A program made the translations under genes and the position numbers. Source: Collinsella aerofaciens (GTDB lineage Bacteria; Actinomycetota; Coriobacteriia; Coriobacteriales; Coriobacteriaceae). Taken from it: a DNA stretch of 57,895 nucleotides. This document shows positions 17,899-25,826 of the stretch, piece after piece. How positions within the stretch are numbered: the first letter of the stretch is position 1; each line of letters opens with the position of its first letter. The notes under the pieces were generated by a model, which was not told the origin of the DNA, did no database searches, and saw only the letters and a list, made by a program, of their open reading frames with translations. The stretch covers positions 1-57,895 of the forward strand of contig NZ_JADNDZ010000087.1 in NCBI RefSeq assembly GCF_015552075.1, given 5' to 3'.

Positions 17899-17937
17899 GC
17901 GAACGAAACTGGCCCAGGTGGGGTCATTTTCGTTCGC
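17899..17937 (+). other. Inverted repeat in the leader of the Tet(M)-like gene
   Basis: GCGAACGAAA (17899-17908) and TTTCGTTCGC (17928-17937) are perfect complements with a 19-base loop. They stand between the GNAT stop and the Tet(M)-like gene. It could end the GNAT transcript or be part of an attenuator. Further GC-rich pairing is possible between 17978 and 18050. Confidence 0.45.
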
Positions 17938-18124
17938 TGTGCTGATTTGCAAGCCGGCTTTCGCAAGGCGCGAACCTACGAAAATCGCCGCACGGCAACG
18001 CGGGGCGATGAGCTCGGTCGGGGGATAGGGCCCGCTTCGCCCGCCGGCCCGTAAATTGTATCATCCAGTGTGGAACGAGGACGCCCGTTGCCGCGTGCGA
18101 TGGGCTTGCAATAAGAGGAGAGCC

Positions 18125-20128
18125 ATGTCGAAGCAAGTGGTCGTTGGAATCTTGGCGCATGTCGATGCTGGCAAGACCACGCTGGCCGAGGCCATGCTGT
18201 TCAACGCGGGTCGCATCCGCAAGCGCGGCCGCGTGGACGATGGCGATTCGCATCTGGACACGAACGCGATCGAGCGCGAGCGCGGCATCACGATCTTCTC
18301 GTCGCAGGCCGTGCTCGACCATGGCGATACCCACGTCATGCTCGTGGATGCGCCGGGGCATGTCGATTTTTCTGCCGAGGCGGAGCGCACGCTGCGCGCA
18401 CTCGACTACGCGATTTTGGTTGTGGGCGCCAACGACGGCGTGCAAGGGCACACCGAAACCCTGTGGCGCCTGCTTGCGCGCTATGACATCCCGACGTTCA
18501 TCTTCATCAACAAAATCGATTTGGAGAATCCCGGCCGCGATGTTTTGCTGGCACAACTTAGGCAACGTCTTTCCGAGGGCTGCCTGGATGCCAACGAACT
18601 GCTGGCGGGCGGCGCCGTTCAGGAGGACGCTGCTGCGTTGGACGAGGCGGCGCTCGAGGAGTTTTTTGAAGCGGGCGAGCTTTCTGTCGCAACGCTGTCG
18701 CGCATGGTTGCCGAGCGCAAGCTCTTTCCCTGCTTTGCCGGCTCGGCGCTCAAGGACCAAGGCGTGGACGAGCTGCTGGATGGCATATGCGCGCTGATGC
18801 GCGAACAGGCGTGGCTCCCGGAGTTTGCCGCGCGCGTCTATCGTGTCAGCCGCGGGGATCACGGCGAGCGTTTGGCTTGGGTTAAAGTGACCGGCGGCAC
18901 GTTGCATGCCAAGCAGATGATTGACGGACGTTCCGGTGCCGAGGCATGGGAACAGAAGGTCGATCAGGTACGCATCTATAACGGCGAGAAGTATGAGCTT
19001 GCCCAAGAAGTTGCTGCTGGCGGTATTTGTGCTGTGACGGGTCTTGCGCACGTTCGCCCAGGGGACGCCCTGGGCGCGGAGCCCGCGGGCGATGCGCCCG
19101 TCATTGCTCCGGTCCTCACCTATACGGTGCTTCCGGGCGAACACGATGTCCACGCGGTGTTCAAAGCGCTGACTGAGTTGGCGGACGAAGATCCCATGCT
19201 CGGCGTAAGCTGGAACACGCATCTTGAACAAATACATCTGCAGCTCATGGGGGCGGTGCAGCTCGAGGTCGTGCAGCGGGTGTTGGCCGATCGTTTTGGC
19301 CTTTCGGTTGCGTTTGAGTCTGGCGGCATTCTCTATAAGGAGACTATTTCGCAGCCGGTCGAGGGCGTGGGCCACTTTGAGCCACTGCGCCACTATGCCG
19401 AGGTGCATCTGTGCCTGGAACCGTTGCCGGCGGGTTCGGGCGTGCAGTTTGGCACCGTGACCTCGACCGACGAGCTCGATCTTAACTGGCAGCGTCTGGC
19501 ACTCACCAACGCCATGGAGCGCGATCACCTGGGCGTGCTGACCGGCTCGCCCATCACCGATGTGCGCATTACGCTCACGGGCGGCCGTGCGCATGCCAAA
19601 CACACCGAGGGCGGCGATTTTCGCCAGGCCACGTACCGCGCGATTCGTCAGGGGCTCATGCAGGCGCGTGAGGCCGGCGCGACGGTGCTGTTGGAGCCGT
19701 GGTACCACTTTGAGGTTGAGGTGCCGGGGGAGTGCGTGGGCCGGGCGCTCTCGGATGCCACGCGCATGGGTGCCGAGTACGAGCCACCGACGATGGCGGG
19801 CGATCGGGCGACGCTTGTGGGTCGCGTACCGGCATCCGAGGTGCAGGATTACGCGCTGGAGGTGGCTGCCTACACGAGTGGTCGTGGGCATCTGTACCTG
19901 GAGTTCGCCGGCTATGCGCCTTGCCATGATGCCGAGTGCGTAATCGAGACGGCCGCCTATGAGCCCGAGGCCGATCTGCCCAACACGCCCGACTCGGTCT
20001 TTTGCTCTCACGGCGCCGGCTACACGGTCAAATGGTACGACGTACCCGCCGCAGCTCATGTAAAGGTCGATCCCGCCACCTTCCGCCCCTGGCGAGCGGC
20101 GGACGCCGAGTTTTTCGGCCATAGGTGA
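18125..20128 (+). CDS. Translational GTPase, Tet(M/W)-type ribosomal protection protein-like
   Basis: 667-residue EF-G-like GTPase. The G domain has ILAHVDAGKTTLAEAMLF near residues 9-26, RERGITIFSS, DAPGHVDF and NKIDLE. Domain order follows ribosomal protection proteins (Tet(M), Tet(O), Tet(W)), which push tetracycline off the ribosome, including a domain IV and a C-terminal helical tail. It is longer than a plain GTPase and slightly longer than Tet(M) at 639. Sequence details such as RGRVDDGDSHLDTNAIERERG differ from acquired Tet genes. It is probably a chromosomal translation factor of this clade; whether it gives resistance cannot be told. The start is the ATG at 18125 after AGAGGAG. Confidence 0.85.
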   Translation: MSKQVVVGILAHVDAGKTTLAEAMLFNAGRIRKRGRVDDGDSHLDTNAIERERGITIFSSQAVLDHGDTHVMLVDAPGHVDFSAEAERTLRALDYAILVVGANDGVQGHTETLWRLLARYDIPTFIFINKIDLENPGRDVLLAQLRQRLSEGCLDANELLAGGAVQEDAAALDEAALEEFFEAGELSVATLSRMVAERKLFPCFAGSALKDQGVDELLDGICALMREQAWLPEFAARVYRVSRGDHGERLAWVKVTGGTLHAKQMIDGRSGAEAWEQKVDQVRIYNGEKYELAQEVAAGGICAVTGLAHVRPGDALGAEPAGDAPVIAPVLTYTVLPGEHDVHAVFKALTELADEDPMLGVSWNTHLEQIHLQLMGAVQLEVVQRVLADRFGLSVAFESGGILYKETISQPVEGVGHFEPLRHYAEVHLCLEPLPAGSGVQFGTVTSTDELDLNWQRLALTNAMERDHLGVLTGSPITDVRITLTGGRAHAKHTEGGDFRQATYRAIRQGLMQAREAGATVLLEPWYHFEVEVPGECVGRALSDATRMGAEYEPPTMAGDRATLVGRVPASEVQDYALEVAAYTSGRGHLYLEFAGYAPCHDAECVIETAAYEPEADLPNTPDSVFCSHGAGYTVKWYDVPAAAHVKVDPATFRPWRAADAEFFGHR

Positions 20129-20159
20129 TAGAGGGTCAGTCTCTTTGCCGCATTTAATT

Positions 20160-20186
20160 GGTATAACTCGGTATAAGTTGGTATAA
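20160..20186 (+). promoter_or_regulatory. Three GGTATAA repeats at 10-base phase
   Basis: GGTATAA occurs at 20160-20166, 20170-20176 and 20180-20186, exactly one helical turn apart, and the last copy runs into TGTTACC, giving a partial GGTA/TACC dyad. They stand 36 bases before the ATPase-UvrA2 operon start and could be a cooperative regulator site. Confidence 0.55.
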
Positions 20187-20221
20187 CTGTTACCAGGGTT
20201 TATGGATCCGAGGAGGCCGAC

Positions 20222-21340
20222 ATGAATCCAAATCCCTTTAAGCCCACGGCTGGCAAGCGGCCTCCGATGCTCATCGGTCGCGAGTCGGTCGTCGAAGATT
20301 TCGAGGAAGGGCTCGATAACGGCGCCGGAGCGCCGGGTAGGCTCATGCTCATTACGGGAAACCGCGGCTGCGGCAAAACGGTTCTCCTGCGGGAGCTGCA
20401 ACGTCTAGCCAGCGAGCGCGGATGGGCGGTTATCTCCGATTCCGCTTCGCTTGGCTTATGCGACCGCTTAGCCGACGCGCTTCGCTCGAATAAACCCGTT
20501 GTGACGTCAATGGAGTTCGGGCCGTCGTTTGGCCGGATGTCGGTCGAGGCGGCGCGAGCAAAGGGCGAGACGTTACGAGGGCTGGTCAACGAGCGCCTCA
20601 AGAAGCTCGGTCCAGGCAAGGGCATACTGTTTGCGATTGACGAGGCGCAGTCTGCGTCTATCGAGGAGCTGGCGGCTCTTGCCGTTCTCTATCAGCAGGT
20701 GCTCGGAGACCAGGATGCCACGGGCTTGTCCGATAGCGATCAGCGCGGTCTTGCGCTGGTGCTCGCCGGCTTACCCAGCATGGTTGACGATCTGCTCGAA
20801 GAGCCGAGCGTAACGTTTTTGCGGCGTGCCCAGCAGCGTACGCTGGGGGCGATATCTTTGCCCAAGGTGCGCGATTCATATATCCAGACGGTCAAAGACG
20901 CTGGTCTTTACGTTGACGCGGAGACGGCGGACCTTGCGGCACACAAGAGCATGGGGCATCCCTATATGGTTCAGCTGGTGGGCTATTACATGTGGCGCTC
21001 TGCCGTCCGGCGTGGCTCTCAGGTCATTGAAAGGTGCGATGTCGAGAATGGCCATGCGGATGCCGTCTCCGAGTTCTACGAAGCGGTCGACGCGCCCCTG
21101 TATTATGGATTGCGCAGTCCGCAACGCCTCTTTATCGAGGCCATGGCTGCTGACGAGGGTAAACCGACGCGTATGGCGGATATCATTGAGCGCTGCGACC
21201 GTACTCAGAGTTGGGCGAGCAAATATCGCGCAAGCCTGATTCGCGAACGCGTCATCGAGGCTGCCGGATACGGTCTCGTCCGGTTTACCGTGCCCATGCT
21301 GGGCGAGTACATTCGCGATCGAGTTTTATGGCATGAGTAG
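20222..21340 (+). CDS. AAA/STAND-type ATP-binding protein (Orc1/Cdc6-like layout), paralogue 1
   Basis: 372-residue P-loop ATPase. It opens NPFKPTAGKRPPMLIGR, then GNRGCGKT (46-53) as Walker A, ILFAIDEAQ near 136-144 as Walker B, a sensor-like region with LRRAQQRTLG, and a C-terminal winged-helix-like part. The overall plan resembles archaeal ATPase/Orc1-Cdc6-like proteins. It shares these landmarks with the protein at 23887-24987: NPFxP, GRxxxI, LRRAQQxxLG and QLVGYxxW. Its stop overlaps the UvrA2 start by eight bases, so the two are coupled. The function is unknown; a switch or loader acting with UvrA2 is an inference from the coupling. Confidence 0.75.
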   Translation: MNPNPFKPTAGKRPPMLIGRESVVEDFEEGLDNGAGAPGRLMLITGNRGCGKTVLLRELQRLASERGWAVISDSASLGLCDRLADALRSNKPVVTSMEFGPSFGRMSVEAARAKGETLRGLVNERLKKLGPGKGILFAIDEAQSASIEELAALAVLYQQVLGDQDATGLSDSDQRGLALVLAGLPSMVDDLLEEPSVTFLRRAQQRTLGAISLPKVRDSYIQTVKDAGLYVDAETADLAAHKSMGHPYMVQLVGYYMWRSAVRRGSQVIERCDVENGHADAVSEFYEAVDAPLYYGLRSPQRLFIEAMAADEGKPTRMADIIERCDRTQSWASKYRASLIRERVIEAAGYGLVRFTVPMLGEYIRDRVLWHE

Positions 21341-23846
21341 GGTGATAAAGGTGACGGAACAGAAGATGAGCCCGCAGGCTATCGAGGTGCGTGGCGCGCG
21401 TGTCCATAACCTTAAGGACATCGATATTGATATCCCGCTGGGAAAGCTCGTGGGTATTGCCGGCGTGTCGGGTTCGGGCAAGAGTTCGCTGGCACTGGGG
21501 GTTCTTTATGCCGAGGGCTCGCGTCGCTACTTGGAAGCACTCAGCACCTATACTCGACGTCGCCTGACGCAGGCCGAGCACGCCCAGGTGGACGAGGTAT
21601 TGCACGTACCGGCGGCCCTCGCATTGCATCAGCGCCCCAGCGTGCCGGGCGTGCGTTCCACTTTTGGCACCATGACCGAGCTCAACAACAGCCTGCGTCT
21701 GCTCTTTAGCCGTTGCGCCCATCACGTGTGCCCGCACTGCGGGGCGTGCGTGGAGCCGAGCCTTAACGTGGCTGCGGGCCTGTCGCTCACGTGCCCTGCA
21801 TGCGGTCGCGAGTTCTACGCGCCGAGTGCCGAGGACCTTGCCTTTAACAGCGGCGGTGCGTGTCCCACCTGTGGTGGCACCGGTGTCATGCGCGAGGTGG
21901 ACGAGGCGAGCCTGGTGCCCGATGAGTCAAAGACCATCAACGAGGGTGCGGTCCTTCCCTGGGGCACGCTCATGTGGGATCTGATGAAGCAGGTGGCAGG
22001 CGAGATGGGCGTGCGTACCGACGTGCCGTTTAACCAGCTCACGCCTCAAGAGCGCGACATCGTGTTCCACGGCCCGGCGGTTAAAAAACACATTCTCTAC
22101 GTGCCCAAAAACGGCGAGGGCGCCACGCCGCTCGACTTTACCTATTACAACGCCGTCTATACCGTTGAGAATGCGCTCGCCAAGGTCAAGGACGATAAGG
22201 GCTTAAAACGCGTTGCTCGCTTTTTGCGCGAGGGAGCATGCCGCGATTGCGGTGGCACGCGTCTCTCCGAGGCTGCGCGCCAGCCCCAGGTGCGCGGTAT
22301 CAATCTGGCGCAGGCGGCGGCCATGACGCTGGGCGAGGCGATTGAGTGGGTGCGCGGGGTGCCCGCATCCTTGCCGCCCGAGATGCGGCCCATGGCGACG
22401 GATATCTGCGATTCGTTTTTGAGCGCGGCCCGTCGCCTGGTCGACTTGGGCCTCGATTACCTTTCGCTCGATCGTGCTGGCGCCACGCTCTCCACGGGTG
22501 AGCGCCAGCGCGTGCAACTTGCTCGCGTGGTGCGCAACCGATCGACAGGCGTGCTTTATGTGCTGGACGAGCCTTCGATCGGCTTGCATCCTGCCAATGT
22601 CGACGGCTTGGTAGGCGTGATGCGCGATCTGGTGGATGACGGCAACACCGTGGTTGTTGTCGACCACGATACGCGCGTGCTGGCGGAAGCCGACTATCTG
22701 GTCGAGATGGGCCCCGTTGCCGGAGCAGGCGGCGGTAATGTGATTGCCGCTGGCACGGTGGACGAGCTCGAACAATCGCAGGGCAGCCGCATCGCCCCGT
22801 TTTTGCGCTCGGACCCCAAGCGCTTGCGTCCGCAGGTGACTGACGACGAAATGTTCGACCAGGGCCACATCCGCATGGCAACCGATGCCATCCATACCGT
22901 CAAGCCGCTCGAAGCCGATATCCCGCGCGGCCGCCTTGTCGCGGTGACGGGCGTTTCGGGCTCGGGCAAGACGACGTTGGTGCTCGAGACGCTCATCCCG
23001 GCGCTTAAGGCGCAGGCAGCCGGCGAGCGCCTGCCAAAACATGTGTGCTGGGTCGATGCCGAAGGCATTGCCCGCGCAAACCTGATTGACGCTACGCCTA
23101 TCGGCGCCAACGTGCGCTCGACAGTGGCGACTTATGCCGACATTCATGACGAGCTGCGTCGCGCCTTCGCCCGTACGTCCGAGGCCAAAGCAGCCGGCTA
23201 CAAGGCGGGTGCCTTTAGCTACAACACTGGCGCCTTGCGCTGCCCTACGTGCGATGGCACGGGCTCGATATCGCTTGACGTGCAGTTTTTGCCCGACGTC
23301 GAGATCGTCTGCCCGGCATGTCGTGGATCACGTTATGCAGACGCGGCTTCGCATATCCATCGCGAGGGCAAGGACGGGAGCCTGCTTACGTTGCCGCAGC
23401 TCATGGACATGAGTGTGGACGAGGCTATCGACGCCACGCTGGGACTCAAGAAAGTTCAGACGCGCTTGCAGACCTTGCACGACCTGGGATTGGGCTATCT
23501 CACGCTTGGTGAGCCCACGCCGGCGCTTTCGGGCGGCGAGGCACAGCGTCTTAAGCTTGCGAGCGAGATGGGCCGCGTGCAGGATGATGCCGTATTCGTG
23601 TTCGACGAGCCCACGATTGGACTACATCCGCTCGATGTTCAGGTGCTGCTGAACGTGTTTGACGGTCTCGTTGCCAAGGGCGCCACGGTTATCGTGATCG
23701 AGCACGATCTCGACCTTATCCGTAACGCCGATTACGTGATCGACATGGGCCCGGGCGGTGGTGGCGCCGGCGGGCAAATCGTCTGCGCCGGTACGCCAGG
23801 CGACATCGCGGCCTGCTCCAAGAGCATTACCGGTCGCTACCTATAG
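21333..23846 (+). CDS. UvrA2-type ABC ATPase (excinuclease UvrA paralogue)
   Basis: 837 residues, about 100 shorter than housekeeping UvrA (about 940). Two ABC ATPase modules are present: GVSGSGKSS at 44-52 and GVSGSGKTT near 540, with LSTGERQRVQLARV and LSGGEAQRLKLASE signatures. Zinc-binding cysteine pairs are CPHCG...CPACG, CPTCGGTG and CPTCDGTG...CPACRG. The segment between the first Walker A and FGTMTELNNSLRLLFSR runs without the UvrB-binding domain, the mark of the UvrA2 class linked to DNA-damage or antibiotic tolerance. The start at 21333 overlaps the ATPase stop; an alternative ATG at 21366 lacks 11 residues. It is not the main uvrA, which is expected elsewhere. Confidence 0.85.
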   Translation: MSRVIKVTEQKMSPQAIEVRGARVHNLKDIDIDIPLGKLVGIAGVSGSGKSSLALGVLYAEGSRRYLEALSTYTRRRLTQAEHAQVDEVLHVPAALALHQRPSVPGVRSTFGTMTELNNSLRLLFSRCAHHVCPHCGACVEPSLNVAAGLSLTCPACGREFYAPSAEDLAFNSGGACPTCGGTGVMREVDEASLVPDESKTINEGAVLPWGTLMWDLMKQVAGEMGVRTDVPFNQLTPQERDIVFHGPAVKKHILYVPKNGEGATPLDFTYYNAVYTVENALAKVKDDKGLKRVARFLREGACRDCGGTRLSEAARQPQVRGINLAQAAAMTLGEAIEWVRGVPASLPPEMRPMATDICDSFLSAARRLVDLGLDYLSLDRAGATLSTGERQRVQLARVVRNRSTGVLYVLDEPSIGLHPANVDGLVGVMRDLVDDGNTVVVVDHDTRVLAEADYLVEMGPVAGAGGGNVIAAGTVDELEQSQGSRIAPFLRSDPKRLRPQVTDDEMFDQGHIRMATDAIHTVKPLEADIPRGRLVAVTGVSGSGKTTLVLETLIPALKAQAAGERLPKHVCWVDAEGIARANLIDATPIGANVRSTVATYADIHDELRRAFARTSEAKAAGYKAGAFSYNTGALRCPTCDGTGSISLDVQFLPDVEIVCPACRGSRYADAASHIHREGKDGSLLTLPQLMDMSVDEAIDATLGLKKVQTRLQTLHDLGLGYLTLGEPTPALSGGEAQRLKLASEMGRVQDDAVFVFDEPTIGLHPLDVQVLLNVFDGLVAKGATVIVIEHDLDLIRNADYVIDMGPGGGGAGGQIVCAGTPGDIAACSKSITGRYL

Positions 23847-23847
23847 A

Positions 23848-23882
23848 CAATGAGGCAAAGGGACAGCCCCTTTGCCTCATTG
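23848..23882. terminator. Convergent hairpin after uvrA2
   Basis: A 15-base perfect stem (23848-23862 with 23868-23882) has an ACAGC loop, no long T run, and sits between the convergent UvrA2 and second ATPase genes. Its core AAAGGGACAGCCCCTTT resembles other GGGAC hairpins in the window. Confidence 0.6.
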
Positions 23883-23886
23883 ATGC

Positions 23887-24987
23887 CTATTTCACGCACT
23901 GAGCGGCGAGATAGTCGCGGAAGAATGGCAATTCAAAAGCGACGATTCCGCGCCCGCGTTCTCCAATGATGCCGGCATCTATCATGCGGCGTCGGTAGCG
24001 GGAGACCTGCTGCGGCGAACGCTTAAGGCGCTCGACAAGGTCAGCGGTGGTGGACTCTTCCTCGTCATCGAGCATGGCGATGAGGAATCGCTTGTCCTCT
24101 GCAGTGAGTTCCCGATAGGTTGCCGCAAGGATTCGGTCGTCCATCTCGTCACGCGCGATTTTGATTCCCAGGTCAAAGTCGCGTGACGAGATTTCCTTCG
24201 AATCGCTTGTGAGATCCCAGGCACGGTAGCCTACGAGTTGCAATAGGAAGGGAAAACCAGAGATCGAGCGAACGGCTCTATCGATTCCCTCAGCATCTGC
24301 CAGGCGATCGTTTTCCTGAATTGTGCGAATCAAGGCCTCGCGTACGTCATAGTCGGCAATGCGACCCAGATGATATTGTTGGGCGCGGCGAAGGAACGAG
24401 ACCGTCTTGTGGTTCAGCAACGTCGAGACGTTGTTGGGAAGTCCCGCCATGAGCAGGGCGACGCGTTTCCCATCGGTCACAAAGTGCTGATACGTCGCTG
24501 CAAGCTGAATCATCTCGTCGAGTGTCGGGTCCACCTCGTCAACCGTGACGAGCAGACCGGTGCCCGCCTCGTTGAGCTGGTCGATGATGTCGCTCATGCG
24601 ATAACGCCAGGTTGAGGCATCGTGAACGCGATTGACCTCGATGCTGCCGAGCGGTGCAATTCCGAGGCCGGTGACTTCGAAGTGGGTGGACGAGTCGATG
24701 AGATGGGCTGCGGCACGTTTCGTCCCGAGCTCGATTTCCTCAAGCATTCCCGGGAGCGCGGTCGTCTTTACGGCTATCCAGCCGTGGGATTCCGCCCTTG
24801 TCGCGAGCGACGACATGAGAGCGGTTTTACCGGTTCCACGCGCGCCCGAGAAGATCGAGGTCAATTCTGGGCGCCTGCGCTGGCTCAAGAAGGCACGGTC
24901 CAAATCCCGAATAATCTGTTGTCTGCCAGCGAGATGGGCAGGAACCTCACCAAAACTAGGGGTAAACGGGTTTTCGAGGTATTTCAC
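23887..24987 (-). CDS. AAA/STAND-type ATP-binding protein, paralogue 2
   Basis: 366-residue P-loop ATPase related to the one at 20222. It opens NPFTPSFGEVPAHLAGR, then GARGTGKT at 48-55 and LLVTVDEVD near 140-148. The middle has LRRAQQYHLGRI and the C-terminal region QLVGYRAWDLT. A winged-helix end reads STTADLVERLKRSPQQVSRY. It converges on the uvrA2 gene. Single-copy relatives are usually stand-alone genes; having two copies flank a UvrA2 is unusual. Function unknown. Confidence 0.75.
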   Translation of the reverse strand: MKYLENPFTPSFGEVPAHLAGRQQIIRDLDRAFLSQRRRPELTSIFSGARGTGKTALMSSLATRAESHGWIAVKTTALPGMLEEIELGTKRAAAHLIDSSTHFEVTGLGIAPLGSIEVNRVHDASTWRYRMSDIIDQLNEAGTGLLVTVDEVDPTLDEMIQLAATYQHFVTDGKRVALLMAGLPNNVSTLLNHKTVSFLRRAQQYHLGRIADYDVREALIRTIQENDRLADAEGIDRAVRSISGFPFLLQLVGYRAWDLTSDSKEISSRDFDLGIKIARDEMDDRILAATYRELTAEDKRFLIAMLDDEEESTTADLVERLKRSPQQVSRYRRRMIDAGIIGERGRGIVAFELPFFRDYLAAQCVK

Positions 24988-25104
24988 AAGGCTCTCCTTT
25001 CACACCGCCGTTTAACTTCATTTTACTTTAGTTAATTCTGATTAAAAATGAGGGCTCTTTATCTAGAGCATCAATTAGGCGTGCGTGCCATCGGCGTGGC
25101 GCTT

Positions 25105-25138
25105 GAATGTAACAAAGGGAAAGTTCCTTTGTCACATT
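25105..25138 (-). terminator. Terminator hairpin with the trmL stop inside the stem
   Basis: GAATGTAACAAAGG (25105-25118) pairs with CCTTTGTCACATTC (25125-25138), one mismatch, and a seven-base loop. The TrmL stop (TGA on the minus strand at 25134-25132) lies inside the stem. Confidence 0.6.
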
Positions 25139-25731
25139 CCCGGAAAGCCTGTTTGGCGCAGAGCCTCGTAGAGGACGATGGCGGCGCTGTTGGAGAGGTT
25201 GAGTGCGCTGATGCGGTAGTCGTTCGGATTGACGAAGTTGCCGCAGATGTCCTGTTGAAGGATGGCCTCGTGGCTGTCCTCGGTATGCCCCAGCGATTCC
25301 TCGTGGGTTTCCCAGGCCTCGGCGTTGTCAAGCGAATCGCAATCGCGCAGCATCGGGATGCGCTCGCAGCACGTGGGCGCTGCAGCGAGTAGCTCCTCGG
25401 GAATGCCCGAGCTCTCGCTGCCAAAGACCAAGTAGTCGCCATCGCGGTAGGTACTCTGCGCATAGGTGCGGCGTGCCTTTTTGGTCAGCAGATGCAGGCG
25501 TTCGTCGGCAGGGGAGAGGTCATTGCGCGCAAGGAAGTCCTCCCAGCCGGCATAGGTCGTCACGTCCAAGTTTTGCCAGTAGCCCAGGCCGGCGCGACGT
25601 ACCGTCTTGTCGTCGAGCGAAAACCCCAGCGGCTCCACCAGATGCAGGCGGGTGCCGGTAACCACGCAGGTGCGGCCGATATTGCCCGTATTGGCCGGAA
25701 TCTCGGGCGCATACAGCACAATGTTGAACAT
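25132..25731 (-). CDS. trmL: tRNA (cytidine/uridine-34 2'-O)-methyltransferase, TrmL family
   Basis: 199-residue SPOUT methyltransferase that methylates the wobble ribose of certain tRNAs. EIPANTGNIGRTC near residues 8-20, VFGSESSGIPEELLA near 105-119, and LNLSNSAAIVLYEALRQ at the end are the three trefoil-knot motifs. Relative to the usual 155-160 residues it has about 40 extra, most of them in the stretch after the second motif (about 125-160). The start is the ATG at 25731; an open frame runs upstream but lacks similarity. The stop lies within a terminator hairpin. Confidence 0.88.
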   Translation of the reverse strand: MFNIVLYAPEIPANTGNIGRTCVVTGTRLHLVEPLGFSLDDKTVRRAGLGYWQNLDVTTYAGWEDFLARNDLSPADERLHLLTKKARRTYAQSTYRDGDYLVFGSESSGIPEELLAAAPTCCERIPMLRDCDSLDNAEAWETHEESLGHTEDSHEAILQQDICGNFVNPNDYRISALNLSNSAAIVLYEALRQTGFPGM

Positions 25732-25754
25732 GAATCTCCTTGGCTCAGAACGAA

Positions 25755-25787
25755 AAACCACCACGAAGGGCACCTTCGTGGTGGTTT
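25755..25787 (-). terminator. Strong intrinsic terminator after the CobW gene
   Basis: AAACCACCACGAAGG (25755-25769) and CCTTCGTGGTGGTTT (25773-25787) form a 15-base perfect stem with a three-base loop. On the minus strand it is followed by five T, directly after the CobW gene (stop at 25827). Confidence 0.92.
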
Positions 25788-25826
25788 GGCAGTTACATAG
25801 GCGGAAAAATGCCCGCTTGGATAAAC

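Noticed and set aside
17939-18028. Leader peptide (29 codons) before the Tet(M)-like gene
   Set aside because: GTG start without a ribosome binding site; cannot be supported from sequence alone.
17924-20401. 825-residue open frame on the minus strand opposite the Tet(M)-like gene
   Set aside because: It is a mirror of the GTPase gene caused by GC-rich codon use; the composition is rich in His, Arg and Gln with no recognisable domain.
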